From Bacillota bacterium (GTDB lineage Bacteria > Bacillota > Clostridia > Lachnospirales > Lachnospiraceae): a stretch of 64,000 bases of DNA. Shown one piece after another: positions 34,716 through 43,560 of this stretch. Where the stretch lies: NCBI GenBank assembly GCA_023392535.1, contig JAEVYY010000007.1, positions 62,001 through 126,000 of the forward strand, written 5' to 3'. The notes under the pieces were generated by a model. It was not told where the DNA came from and did not search any database. It saw only the letters and a program-made list of their open reading frames with translations. The translations under genes and the position numbers were made by a program. Position 1 is the first letter of the stretch. Every line of letters begins with the position of its first letter.

Positions 34716-35621
34716 ATGACAGTTCAACAGTTAAAATATATGGTAACAGTGGCAGAAAAAGGGAAGATAAATGACGCAGCAAAAGAATTGTTCCTTTCAC
34801 AACCCAGCCTTACGAATTCTATTCATGACTTGGAAAAAGAATTGGGTTTTTCTATTTTTAACCGAACCAATCGTGGTATAGCAGTGACGAACGATGGAAG
34901 CCGTTTTTTGTCCTACGCCAGACAAGTCGTGGAACAGATGTCTCTTTTAGAGAACACTTTCTTAGAAGCTCCGTTACAGAAACAACATTTTCAAGTGTCT
35001 GCGCAGCATTATTCTTTTGTTGTAAAGGCATTTGTTGATTTGCTGTCTGTTGCAAATTATGATGAATATGAGGTTACTCTTAGAGAATGCCGTACCGCAG
35101 AAATTATTGAAGATGTAAAAAATGCGAGAAGCCAACTTGGAATATTATATTTAAGTAATTTCAATAAAAAAATAATCAAAAAATTTTTACAGGATAATCA
35201 TCTCCAATTCCACCCACTTTTCTCTGCGTTACCACATGTCTTTCTTAAAAGAAATCACCCCTTGTCGAGTAAAGAAATAATTACAGTCAACGATTTAGAA
35301 GACTATCCACGCTTATCTTTTGAACAGGGTGAATACAATTCTTTTTATTTTTCAGAAGAGATATTAAGCATTACTTCCAAAAAGAAGGAGATCCATGTAA
35401 GTGATCGCGCAACTTTGTTTAATCTTTTGATTGGGCTAAATGGGTATACGATTAGTACAGGAATCATCAGTAAGGAACTAAACGGAGATACTATTATCGC
35501 ACGTAAGCTCGATGTGAAAGAAGATATCCAAATTGGTTATATCACAAGGAAAGACGAACCGTTAGGGACAATGGGGATACGATACTTGGAAATGCTAAAG
35601 AAGCATGTAAAATGCATGTAA
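34716..35621 (+). CDS. LysR-family regulator, paralogue of the one at 15118
   Basis: 301 aa. Helix-turn-helix MTVQQLKYMVTVAEKGK and AAKELFLSQPSLTNSIHDLEKE; effector domain about 90-295. It shares most of its length pattern with the regulator at 15118 (QHYSFVVKAFV, LGILYLSNFNKKIIKK, SFEQGEYNSFYFSEEILS, RATLFNLLIGLNGYTISTGI), so the two arose by duplication and may answer to related ligands. AGGAG lies upstream. The neighbouring target may be the membrane protein gene 34 bases downstream or the hemerythrin cluster. Confidence 0.87.
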   Translation: MTVQQLKYMVTVAEKGKINDAAKELFLSQPSLTNSIHDLEKELGFSIFNRTNRGIAVTNDGSRFLSYARQVVEQMSLLENTFLEAPLQKQHFQVSAQHYSFVVKAFVDLLSVANYDEYEVTLRECRTAEIIEDVKNARSQLGILYLSNFNKKIIKKFLQDNHLQFHPLFSALPHVFLKRNHPLSSKEIITVNDLEDYPRLSFEQGEYNSFYFSEEILSITSKKKEIHVSDRATLFNLLIGLNGYTISTGIISKELNGDTIIARKLDVKEDIQIGYITRKDEPLGTMGIRYLEMLKKHVKCM

Positions 35622-35655
35622 TTTAATTAAATTTTAGGTGGGGGAGGGTTTACAA

Positions 35656-36291
35656 ATGAACGTAATTGTTAAATATGGGTGGCATGCATTGTTTTTAGCT
35701 ATGGCAGGGGATCTGCTCGTACCATTTATCCTTGCACCATTTTATAAGGGATATAGTAACACGTTGATGGCAATCAGTGTTTTGGGAAATGGACAAAGTC
35801 CGGTCAGATCAGTATTCAATGTGTGGATGTTGCTTGAGGGTATTTTATTTTTGATAGCGGTTCCTGCCATTTATGAATATTACTATCAAGTGTCAAAGAA
35901 ACTTATTGTTATTACACTATTCTTTATAATCGTATTTGCTATTGGTGCATGTATTTTTACTTGTTTTTTTAGTGTTAACGAGACAAAAGAAGTAATTACG
36001 ACTGCATCTAAAATACACGGAGCAGGTTCCGTGATCGGATTCATACTATTTTTATTCGTGCCACTGTTACTATCCGTACTCTGTTTTAAAAGTGGTGATA
36101 AAATAACAGGAATCCTATCAGTAAGCTCTTTTCTTCTTGCATTCCTCTTCTTTATTTTATTTATCATGGCAGACAAACCGTTCTTTTCTAATACAATAGT
36201 AGCAAAAGAAGGTTTATGGCAAAGATTGAATCTATTGTTTCTGTACATACCACTCGGATTTATTTCGCTGAGAAATATTTTTGATCTTTAA
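35656..36291 (+). CDS. Six-to-seven-helix membrane protein, DUF998-like
   Basis: 211 aa with six or seven hydrophobic segments and no charged catalytic motif. The layout (GWHALFLAMAGDLLVPFIL, then ISVLGNGQSPVRSVFNVWML) resembles DUF998/DUF4386-type membrane proteins of unknown function. The start is ATG 35656, seven bases after GGGGGAGGG; GTG 35638 is in frame but has no site. Probably co-transcribed with the LysR gene. Confidence 0.65.
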   Translation: MNVIVKYGWHALFLAMAGDLLVPFILAPFYKGYSNTLMAISVLGNGQSPVRSVFNVWMLLEGILFLIAVPAIYEYYYQVSKKLIVITLFFIIVFAIGACIFTCFFSVNETKEVITTASKIHGAGSVIGFILFLFVPLLLSVLCFKSGDKITGILSVSSFLLAFLFFILFIMADKPFFSNTIVAKEGLWQRLNLLFLYIPLGFISLRNIFDL

Positions 36292-36304
36292 GAAGATTAT
36301 CTAA

Positions 36305-36333
36305 TTGACACATAGGCAAGGGAGGAGTAGAAT
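36305..36333 (+). promoter_or_regulatory. Promoter for the M-box/mgtA transcript
   Basis: TTGACA (36305-36310), a 17-base spacer and TAGAAT (36328-36333), placing the start of RNA a few bases before the M-box aptamer. Confidence 0.7.
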
Positions 36334-36344
36334 TTAAATGTAAA

Positions 36345-36505
36345 TTCGGTAGGTGAGGCTACTATAGGGATACGGACTGTTGCCGCAGAGTTGTGGAGAC
36401 ACAATGAGTTGGTTTGAACAGGCTACATCGAAAGTAAGGTGTAGCATAATACAGTTTCATCGCCCTGTAAAGCTAAAGCTCAAACGAAGATGTGAAGAAG
36501 GTATC
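36345..36505 (+). promoter_or_regulatory. M-box (ykoK) magnesium riboswitch
   Basis: The leader carries the M-box signature AGGTGAGGCTACTATAGGGA then ATACGGAC and TGCCGC, followed by CAATGAGTTGG and, at the 3' side, CATCGCCCTGTAAA, GCTAAAGCTC and ACGAAG. TTCG near 36346 can pair with CGAA near 36484 as the closing helix. Known M-boxes bind Mg2+ and shut off transporter genes by termination. A terminator lies directly downstream and the target is an MgtA-type ATPase, as expected. Confidence 0.92.
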
Positions 36506-36511
36506 AACATT

Positions 36512-36550
36512 CTCGTATATTCTTACCGGATATACGAGTTTTTTTATTTT
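36512..36550 (+). terminator. Riboswitch-controlled terminator
   Basis: CTCGTATAT and ATATACGAG form a 9-base-pair stem followed by an almost unbroken T-run. It lies immediately after the M-box and is the expected expression platform. Confidence 0.88.
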
Positions 36551-36683
36551 TAAAGCGGATTGAAAGGATGTGTTTATCATCGTCATCAATTATTATATTG
36601 AGATACGATGGTATTTTTATGCCTTTTTTCAAATAGGCCGTCCGGCTTTAAAATTGAATTTATTCAGAATGTGAGGTGAGGAA

Positions 36684-36853
36684 ATGGATACAGGAAGTAG
36701 TAGTAACGGCGCAGATCCCCGAGGGCGTAGCATAAAAAATATAGGAGCTGACAGGAAACGAACTGTATCCATGCTCCCTATTAATTGATTCGTTCCTTGG
36801 CTGTGCCGTACTTCTGATTATTTGTAAGAAATATGTAAATTATAATAGGGAGG
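36684..36853 (+). promoter_or_regulatory. Second structured leader element with anti-Shine-Dalgarno, upstream of mgtA
   Basis: Between the M-box terminator and mgtA, ATGGATACAG (36684-36693) pairs perfectly with CTGTATCCAT (36763-36772), enclosing about 70 bases. CTCCCTATTA (36774-36783) is the exact complement of TAATAGGGAG (36843-36852), which contains the mgtA ribosome site. The same CTCCC can instead pair with ATAGGAGC (36741-36748). CGGCGCAG (36707-36714) can pair with CTGTGCCG (36801-36808), extended by GGAAGTA with TACTTCT. These exclusive pairings suit a translational switch. It matches no riboswitch class I recognise. Confidence 0.5.
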
Positions 36854-36862
36854 TATGGAAGA

Positions 36863-39544
36863 ATGAAAGAATTAGTTACTAAAAATTTGAAAAATGAAGA
36901 AGCTATAAGGAAAAGATTACGAAGCGCATCTATCCTTACAGATGACCAGATCTTTATAGAACTTAATACTTCGGTAGGAGGAATTTTAGAAGTAAATATA
37001 GAAAAATCAAGAGAAAATTATGGTAGAAATGTTATGACGCATGGAAAAGAGATGTCCCTAGTAAGCAGGATTTGTAATGCGTTCATTAATCCTTTTACAG
37101 CGATTCTTTTGATTCTCTCGCTGGTATCTATATTTACGGATATTATTTTTGTGAAACCTGGAGAACAAAACTATACCACAGTTGCAATTATCGTATTTAT
37201 GGTCATGGTTTCAGGAATACTCAGATTGGTACAGGAGACCAGAAGCGGAAATGCAGCGACAAAGCTTTCTAAAATGATTCATACAACTGCCTGTGTGGAG
37301 CGGGCAGTAGGTGGAAAACAGGAAATAGGATTGGATGAAATAGTAGTTGGGGATATCGTTCATTTATCTGCGGGCGATATGGTACCGGCTGATGTTCGTA
37401 TTCTTATGGCAAAAGATTTGTTTATCAGCCAGACGGCTTTAACAGGAGAAAGTGAGCCCGTGGAAAAACTTGTATTTCGCAAATCTGAAACAGATTCGTT
37501 AACAGACATCTCCAATCTTGCTTTCATGGGGAGCAATGTAATAAGTGGCAGTGCAAAAGCACTTGTCATTACCGTTGGTGATGATACGATACTGGGAAAT
37601 ATGGCAAAAGAACTCATTGAAAAGCCAACGAAAACAAGCTTTGAAAAGGGTGTTAATTCGGTCTCTTGGGTACTCATACGATTTATGCTTTTCATGGTAC
37701 CAATTGTTTTTTTTATCAATGGACTCACAAAAGGCGACTGGCTGGATGCTGCTTTGTTTGCCATTTCTATAGCAGTTGGACTGACACCGGAAATGCTACC
37801 GATGATCGTGACGACCTCTCTTGCAAAGGGAGCTGTAGCAATGAGCAAGAAAAAAGTTATTATCAAGAATCTAAATGCGATACAAAATTTGGGGTCAATC
37901 AATATCCTTTGTACCGATAAAACGGGTACTTTGACTCAAGACAAGGTGGTATTGGAATATCATCTTAATATTCATGGAAAAGAAGACGCACGCGTTTTAA
38001 GACATGCGTTTCTAAATAGCTATTATCAAACGGGACTTAAGAATTTAGTTGATATTGCGATTATATCAAAACATCAGGAATCAGAAGAAAAATATTTAGA
38101 AACTGTATATACAAAGGTAGATGAAATTCCTTTTGATTTTAATCGCCGCCGCATGAGTGTAGTCGTATCGGATAAAAAACAAAAAAGACAAATGATAACC
38201 AAAGGTGCCGTTGAAGAAATGCTGAAATGTTGCGCCTTTGCAGAATACGAAGGAAAAGTAGAACCGCTTACAGATGCAATAAAGGCATTTATCATCACAA
38301 AATCGGATGAGTTGAATGCGAAGGGGATGCGTGTGATTGCTGTGGCACAAAAGACAAATCCGGCACCAATTGGACAATTTTCAGTCGCAGACGAAAACGA
38401 TATGGTCTTAATTGGCTATCTTGCATTTCTGGATCCGCCAAAAGAAACAACAGCGGATGCAATACAAGCGCTTTACCAACATGGGGTGTCTGTAAAAATA
38501 CTCACAGGAGATAATGAAAAAGTAACATCTTGTATTTGTGAGCAAGTAGGACTTGAAGTGAATGAAATTTTGCTTGGGTCCCAGATCGATAGCATCGATG
38601 ATGCAGACTTGGCGAAAAGGGCAGAGACCATAACCGTTTTTGCAAAGCTATCTCCTGGTCAAAAGGCTAGGGTGGTCAGGGTACTTCGTGAGAATGGGCA
38701 CTCTGTCGGATATATGGGTGATGGAATCAATGATGCGGCGGCTATGAAGGCATCCGATGTGGGCATTTCTGTGGATTCAGCGGTGGATATTGCAAAAGAA
38801 TCAGCAGATGTCATCTTATTGAATAAAGATTTAATGGTACTGGAATCTGGTATTGTTGAGGGTAGAAAGACATATGCCAATATGATAAAATATATTAAAA
38901 TGACAGCTTCTTCAAATTTTGGAAATATGTTTTCCGTTTTAGCAGCAAGCGCTTTTCTGCCTTTTTTACCAATGGCATCCATCCATCTAATCTTGCTGAA
39001 TCTTATTTATGATATATCCTGCACGGCAATACCCTGGGACAATGTGGATAAAGAATATCTAAAAAATCCTCGGAAATGGGATGCCTCTTCTGTAAGTCGA
39101 TTTATGTTATGGATAGGGCCAACAAGTTCTGTTTTTGATATTGCGACCTACTTATTGATGTATTTCCTTCTCTGTCCCACTGTTTGCGGCGGACAACTGT
39201 TTCATCAAATTACGGATCCTTATCAGCAAGCGCTATTCATAGCTACTTTTCAGGCGGGATGGTTTATTGAGTCGATGTGGAGTCAGTCATTGGTGATCCA
39301 CATGATAAGGACACCTAAAATTCCTTTTATTCAAAGTTGTGCATCAATTCCAGTAATTGCATTATCGTTCACGGGTATCACAGTTCTTACCATGATTCCT
39401 TTTACAACGTTTGGAACGATGCTCAAATTAGCAAGGCTTCCTATAGTATATTTTGCATGGTTGATTATAATTGTTATTTCCTATATGGTACTTGTAACCG
39501 TAATAAAGATTTCCTATATAAAAAAATACAAAGAATTTTTATAA
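36863..39544 (+). CDS. mgtA: P3B-type Mg2+-transporting ATPase
   Basis: 893 aa. N-terminal cytoplasmic part, membrane segments in the P-type order, actuator motif LTGESEPV (about 192), helix 4 motif VGLTPEMLPMIV characteristic of MgtA/MgtB, the phosphorylation site CTDKTGTLTQD (about 350), TGDN and GDGINDAAAMKASDVGIS. It imports Mg2+ at the expense of ATP. The start follows AGGGAGG. Control by an M-box upstream agrees with Mg2+ as substrate. Confidence 0.95.
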   Translation: MKELVTKNLKNEEAIRKRLRSASILTDDQIFIELNTSVGGILEVNIEKSRENYGRNVMTHGKEMSLVSRICNAFINPFTAILLILSLVSIFTDIIFVKPGEQNYTTVAIIVFMVMVSGILRLVQETRSGNAATKLSKMIHTTACVERAVGGKQEIGLDEIVVGDIVHLSAGDMVPADVRILMAKDLFISQTALTGESEPVEKLVFRKSETDSLTDISNLAFMGSNVISGSAKALVITVGDDTILGNMAKELIEKPTKTSFEKGVNSVSWVLIRFMLFMVPIVFFINGLTKGDWLDAALFAISIAVGLTPEMLPMIVTTSLAKGAVAMSKKKVIIKNLNAIQNLGSINILCTDKTGTLTQDKVVLEYHLNIHGKEDARVLRHAFLNSYYQTGLKNLVDIAIISKHQESEEKYLETVYTKVDEIPFDFNRRRMSVVVSDKKQKRQMITKGAVEEMLKCCAFAEYEGKVEPLTDAIKAFIITKSDELNAKGMRVIAVAQKTNPAPIGQFSVADENDMVLIGYLAFLDPPKETTADAIQALYQHGVSVKILTGDNEKVTSCICEQVGLEVNEILLGSQIDSIDDADLAKRAETITVFAKLSPGQKARVVRVLRENGHSVGYMGDGINDAAAMKASDVGISVDSAVDIAKESADVILLNKDLMVLESGIVEGRKTYANMIKYIKMTASSNFGNMFSVLAASAFLPFLPMASIHLILLNLIYDISCTAIPWDNVDKEYLKNPRKWDASSVSRFMLWIGPTSSVFDIATYLLMYFLLCPTVCGGQLFHQITDPYQQALFIATFQAGWFIESMWSQSLVIHMIRTPKIPFIQSCASIPVIALSFTGITVLTMIPFTTFGTMLKLARLPIVYFAWLIIIVISYMVLVTVIKISYIKKYKEFL

Positions 39545-39692
39545 ATATGAATTATTTAGAGTCTATGTTTGATGGTTGATAGTATCATATAAGTAAGAAA
39601 GCGAAACATATAGTTCTTACTATATGAGAAAGGAATGATAGCATAAATTTTATTATTAGATACAATAAGAAATTAATGAAAGTGGAGAAGAT

Positions 39693-39884
39693 ATGGACGG
39701 AACGATTAGAAGTAATATAAAAATAGGTGCAAAAGTCATGGTAGTTCAAAAACAGGATCAGAAAACAGGAAAATTAACGGAAGGAACTGTTAGGAAAATT
39801 CTAACGAATTCACCAAACCATCACAGGGGAATTAAGGTAATGCTGGAAGGTGGAATTGTAGGAAGAGTACAAAGTATCCTGTAA
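39693..39884 (+). CDS. YwbE-family small protein (DUF2196)
   Basis: 63 aa. DGTIRSNIKIGAKVMVVQKQ, LTEGTVRKILTNSPNHHRGI and a final GGIVGRVQSIL fit the short YwbE family, which looks like a one-domain OB/SH3-type barrel. Function unknown. It follows mgtA after 148 bases without a clear terminator. The ribosome site is GTGGAGA. Confidence 0.85.
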   Translation: MDGTIRSNIKIGAKVMVVQKQDQKTGKLTEGTVRKILTNSPNHHRGIKVMLEGGIVGRVQSIL

Positions 39885-39996
39885 AGATAATTCAAAAGGG
39901 GCAATGTAAAAGCAAACGATCAAAGTCGTATGCTTTAGCATTAGCTCCTTTCTTAATACGAGAAGAATTCTGTACAAAGTGAGATGTTTATGATAT

Positions 39997-40012
39997 ACTA
40001 ACTTTTGTTAGT
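39997..40012. promoter_or_regulatory. Inverted repeat operator candidate
   Basis: ACTAACTTTTGTTAGT is a perfect dyad (6-base arms, 4-base spacer) 33 bases upstream of the iron-type binding protein gene, at the position of a promoter (TATACT overlaps its left edge). Half sites resemble the GTTAG/CTAAC dyad at 6001-6016. A DtxR- or Fur-like repressor is possible. Confidence 0.5.
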
Positions 40013-40045
40013 TTAAACTTACTTGAAAGAGGAGGTACTCACGTC

Positions 40046-41017
40046 ATGAGTAAAATAAAGAGAAAAAGTAGAATGGCTGCCATAGCTTTATCCGCCATAT
40101 TGCTTACCGCCTGTGGAGCAGAAAATAAAGGAGAAGCCCCGAAAGATGATACAAAGGTTACTGAGCAAACAGCACAGACAACTAAAGATGCAAGCGAAGA
40201 CACAAGAGTCATTAAGATGGAATATGGAGATGTGGAAATACCAGCTAATCCCAAACGGGTTGTGGTCGCATTCTTCCAGGGAGATCTACTTGCACTTGGG
40301 ATTCATCCGGTAGGAACCTCCTTTAACGATGATGCAGTATTTGAACAAGAACTGGGAGACGTTACTATTGTGGATGCCTTTGCATTAAATCCGGAGGCCA
40401 TTATGGAGTTGGAGCCTGATCTTATTATCTGGAACAATATAGATGATTATGAGAGCCTGTCTAAGATTGCGCCAACACTTGCCAGAAATTATTACGATAT
40501 GGAAGTAAAGGATCGGGTGGCCTTTTTCGGAGAGGTATTTGGAGTACCGGAAAAGGCAGAAAAGATTATGTCAGACTTTGAGAAAAAGGCCGAAGAGTCC
40601 AAGAAAAAGCTTTCTGATAGTGGATTGTCGGATAAGACTATCATTCTTTTGGAAAACCAGACAAAGGGCGTATTAAGAGTCTTTGGTGATGATTATGGAC
40701 GAGGCGGTGAGATTATCTATAAATACTTAAGCTTAAAAGCACCAGAGAGAGTCCAAAAAGAGGTCATGGAGGAAGAGGGTGTGAATTTTATAGATATCTC
40801 CTATGAAACCCTTAAAGATTATGTGGGAGATTACATATTTTCTGATGAAAGAATAACTGAGATAAAAGATGTGGAAGTTTGGAAAAGTCTTCCAGCAGTC
40901 AAGGAGGGAAGATTGGTGCAAAATTCCAGTGGAATGTTCTGGTTCAGCGATATGACGTCCATGAATGCACAAATGGATTTTATCATGGATTCTTTAGTAA
41001 AAACAGTAGAAGAGTAG
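40046..41017 (+). CDS. Iron-siderophore/haem-type ABC binding lipoprotein (FepB/FhuD-like)
   Basis: 323 aa. Lipobox LTAC|G at about residue 21, acidic linker, then the class III binding fold: NPKRVVVAFFQGDLLALGI, EAIMELEPDLIIWNN and, at the end, AVKEGRLVQNSSGMFWFSD. The long connecting helix (about 165-195) is lysine-rich. No permease or ATPase gene is adjacent, so it must serve a transporter elsewhere. GGAGGT precedes ATG 40046. A dyad in the promoter suggests metal control. Confidence 0.88.
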   Translation: MSKIKRKSRMAAIALSAILLTACGAENKGEAPKDDTKVTEQTAQTTKDASEDTRVIKMEYGDVEIPANPKRVVVAFFQGDLLALGIHPVGTSFNDDAVFEQELGDVTIVDAFALNPEAIMELEPDLIIWNNIDDYESLSKIAPTLARNYYDMEVKDRVAFFGEVFGVPEKAEKIMSDFEKKAEESKKKLSDSGLSDKTIILLENQTKGVLRVFGDDYGRGGEIIYKYLSLKAPERVQKEVMEEEGVNFIDISYETLKDYVGDYIFSDERITEIKDVEVWKSLPAVKEGRLVQNSSGMFWFSDMTSMNAQMDFIMDSLVKTVEE

Positions 41018-41036
41018 ATTCTAATAAAAAGTAACA

Positions 41037-41086
41037 AATAAAACTGCTAGTGGGTTCACTTCATTGACCTACTAGCAGTTTTATTT
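41037..41086. terminator. Terminator after binding-protein gene
   Basis: AAATAAAACTGCTAGT pairs with ACTAGCAGTTTTATTT around an 18-base loop, with GG/CC adding to the stem. The A/T flanks allow action on both strands. Confidence 0.88.
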
Positions 41087-41222
41087 AAAAAAGTGAAAGA
41101 GATACTATTTATATACAAAAAAGGTAGAAGATTATAAAAATAAATGTTAAAATTGAATGATTATATTCTTATATAAAAATAAAGGATTCTATAGTGGGGG
41201 TTTGTGCGGAGGAATATGTTTT

Positions 41223-42284
41223 ATGGATGTAGAAGTATTTGAAAAATATCAGCTCTTTACGGAAAAAACGATAAATGATTTATCAAAAAAGGTCACGTTA
41301 CTTGAGAAGAAACTAAATATGTTCACAAATATCTTGGAAATAAGCAGGTACATCAATCAATTCATAAAAAATCCGAATCTTTTACCTGTAATCAACGATA
41401 TGCTGATTGGCGTGTTTGGGGCAAGGTATTCAACGATCTACATAAAGGGAAGCGAAGAACATTTTGAAGCCTCCTCTCAGACTTTTTCCTATGAATCCAT
41501 AGAAGAAGAAAAAAAGTTAATTAAAAAACATTTTGAAGCAGAGTTCATTCTGAATAGTGAAACTCCGATTTATGAAACGAATAAGGATGCAGAACTTGTT
41601 TATTCCTGCATGGGAGTACCCATTAGAGTAGGTCAGCGGCTTTTGGGTTTCATTTTGATTCAGCATAGAGAAAAAAATTATTTTACGAAGGATCATGCTC
41701 TGTTTTTATCGGCTTTAGGAAATCATATTGGAGTAGCTATCGAAAATAATATCTTATATAACCAAATTAAAGAAAATTCTTATCGGGACGGACTGACAGG
41801 AATTTTTAATAAAAGTTATTTTTTTGAAACATTGCAACAAAGCCCCATCCTGCTTGAGAAAAATTATAGTATTGTTATGGCAGATTTGGATGATTTTAAG
41901 AAAGTGAATGATACTTATGGACATCCTTATGGAGATGTAGTTCTAAAAAAAGTTTCGGCAATCATAAAAAATGCCATTGGTCCGAATGATATTGTTGCAA
42001 GATATGGGGGAGAAGAGATAATCATCTATTTCAATGAATTTACCGAACAAGAAAAAGTATTTGACGTGGTTGATAAAATACGTCATGAAATTGAAAAGAC
42101 TAAGATCGTAGAGGGCGAAATCGAGGCAGCTATTACGGCAAGTTTTGGTATTTGCATAAAATGTAACGAAGCGATACCATTAGAAGAAGTAATTAAGAGG
42201 GCAGACTACAATCTCTATTTATCGAAGCGGAATGGTAAAAATAAAGTGACGATAAATGAGGAGAATGTGAGAAATAAATTCTAA
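41223..42284 (+). CDS. GAF-GGDEF diguanylate cyclase
   Basis: 353 aa. A coiled N-terminus (about 10-40), a GAF-like sensor (about 50-180) and a GGDEF domain with RDGLTGIFNKSYFFE, VMADLDDFKKVNDTYGHPYGD and the active loop YGGEEI (GGEEI replaces GGDEF; normally active). The RxxD inhibition site is absent (GPND in its place), so product feedback by that route is unlikely. No membrane segment. ATG 41223 with GGAGG is preferred; the frame is open to 41157. It makes cyclic di-GMP; the signal is unknown. Confidence 0.88.
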   Translation: MDVEVFEKYQLFTEKTINDLSKKVTLLEKKLNMFTNILEISRYINQFIKNPNLLPVINDMLIGVFGARYSTIYIKGSEEHFEASSQTFSYESIEEEKKLIKKHFEAEFILNSETPIYETNKDAELVYSCMGVPIRVGQRLLGFILIQHREKNYFTKDHALFLSALGNHIGVAIENNILYNQIKENSYRDGLTGIFNKSYFFETLQQSPILLEKNYSIVMADLDDFKKVNDTYGHPYGDVVLKKVSAIIKNAIGPNDIVARYGGEEIIIYFNEFTEQEKVFDVVDKIRHEIEKTKIVEGEIEAAITASFGICIKCNEAIPLEEVIKRADYNLYLSKRNGKNKVTINEENVRNKF

Positions 42285-42324
42285 GTAACCCAAATACTGT
42301 TACTAAGTGATGTAGGAGTGAAGT

Positions 42325-42723
42325 ATGGAAAAAGTGTTGGAATTTAAGATCGAACTGGATGAAATATATGAAGTAAACGGTAGTCTTGGAAATGTGGCTA
42401 TGATACTCTTTCGGGGAATTTGTGAAAGTGATATTTTTCAGGGAAAGGTGTTACCAGGAGCTGTTGATACACAGGTGCAACGAAATGGTGCAGATAAAAT
42501 AATAAGCGCAAAATACATACTGGAGGGAACCGATCAATTAGGATGTAAATGCAGAATTTTTGTTGATAATTGTGGCACTGTTCGAAATGGAACTTCTTTA
42601 CTGAAAACAAAACCAATGATTATGACCGACAGCGTTGCTTTAAAATGGCTGGAAACCGCAAATCTTTCTGGAAGTGTAGAGCAGGAGCAAGATTACATTA
42701 TAATTAAAATTTATCATGAGTGA
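42325..42723 (+). CDS. DUF3237-like small protein
   Basis: 132 aa. A beta-barrel-like sequence with FQGKVLPGAVDTQVQR and SAKYILEGTDQLGCKCRIFVDN resembling DUF3237 proteins; no catalytic residues can be named. It is 40 bases after the cyclase gene and 9 bases before an esterase-like gene, with which it is probably translated. RBS GTAGGAG. Confidence 0.6.
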   Translation: MEKVLEFKIELDEIYEVNGSLGNVAMILFRGICESDIFQGKVLPGAVDTQVQRNGADKIISAKYILEGTDQLGCKCRIFVDNCGTVRNGTSLLKTKPMIMTDSVALKWLETANLSGSVEQEQDYIIIKIYHE

Positions 42724-42732
42724 GGAAAGAAA

Positions 42733-43479
42733 ATGAATGTGACAGTTAATAGAGATGGTATTAGATTGAGAGGGATATTGGATAAGCCAGATTTGGAGAA
42801 ATGTCCAATAGCCATTTTATTCCATGGGTTTTCAGGGGATCTTGGATATCAGGAAGACGATCTATTCCCCATAATTTCGACACAATTGATGAAACAAGGA
42901 GTTTCATCAATTCGATTCGACTTTAGCGGTCATGGGAAAAGTGATGGTAAATTTGAAGAAATGGATGTACTAAAAGAAATAGAGGATGCGATATCGATAT
43001 TGAGTTTTGTTCGTTCTCTGGATTTTGTTACTGATATTTATATTGTAGGACATTCTCAAGGAGGTGTAGTTGGTGGCATGTTGGCTGGCTATTATGCGGA
43101 GATAATAAGCAGGTTGGTGTTACTTGCACCTGCGGCAACCCTAAAGGAGGATGCGAAGGCAGGAATTTGCATGGGTACGCAATATGATACCCATCATATA
43201 CCAGATGTGATTTCCATTGGAGATCAAGACCTGCAAGTTGGAGGACAATATTTCAGAATTGCGAAGTACCTGCCTATTTACGAGGTGACGAAAGAATTTA
43301 AGGGACCTACCCTTGTAATTCATGGAAAAAAAGATTCTGTTGTAAGCATCAATGCAGCTATTGGTTACCAAAATGCATTGGAGAGTTGTGACGTTGCACT
43401 TTTAGAGGATTTAGACCATGCAATTGAAGGAATGGATCAAAAGAATGCGATAGACAAGATACTTCGCTTTCTAGAATAG
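42733..43479 (+). CDS. Alpha/beta hydrolase (cinnamoyl/feruloyl esterase-like)
   Basis: 248 aa. The oxyanion segment is LFHGFSGD, the nucleophile elbow GHSQGG (Ser near 109), with acid in GKKDSVV and the catalytic His in LEDLDHAIEG near 223. The size and HGFSGD start resemble the esterases of gut Butyrivibrio and lactobacilli that release hydroxycinnamates. Substrate is uncertain. It is intracellular: there is no signal peptide. RBS GAGGAAAG. Confidence 0.8.
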   Translation: MNVTVNRDGIRLRGILDKPDLEKCPIAILFHGFSGDLGYQEDDLFPIISTQLMKQGVSSIRFDFSGHGKSDGKFEEMDVLKEIEDAISILSFVRSLDFVTDIYIVGHSQGGVVGGMLAGYYAEIISRLVLLAPAATLKEDAKAGICMGTQYDTHHIPDVISIGDQDLQVGGQYFRIAKYLPIYEVTKEFKGPTLVIHGKKDSVVSINAAIGYQNALESCDVALLEDLDHAIEGMDQKNAIDKILRFLE

Positions 43480-43486
43480 ATAGAAT

Positions 43487-43532
43487 AAAAGCAGTGGTTT
43501 GTAGATTACACATACAAGCCGCTGCTTTTTTG
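43487..43532. terminator. Terminator between hydrolase and GntR genes
   Basis: AAAAGCAGTGGTTTGTA pairs with TACAAGCCGCTGCTTTT with one or two mismatches. The genes converge here and both need termination. Confidence 0.82.
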
Positions 43533-43560
43533 CTTTTTGGCGGATCTTTTCACAACCAAA

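Noticed and set aside
36684..36772. Second leader structure as a known class (yybP-ykoY, NiCo, glmS or hammerhead)
   Set aside because: I compared it with the core motifs I remember of each. Short matches occur, but the required conserved nucleotides and helices do not line up, so it is left unassigned.
37360..37902. 180-codon open frame antisense to mgtA
   Set aside because: Shadow of a strongly conserved P-type ATPase coding frame; no start signals.
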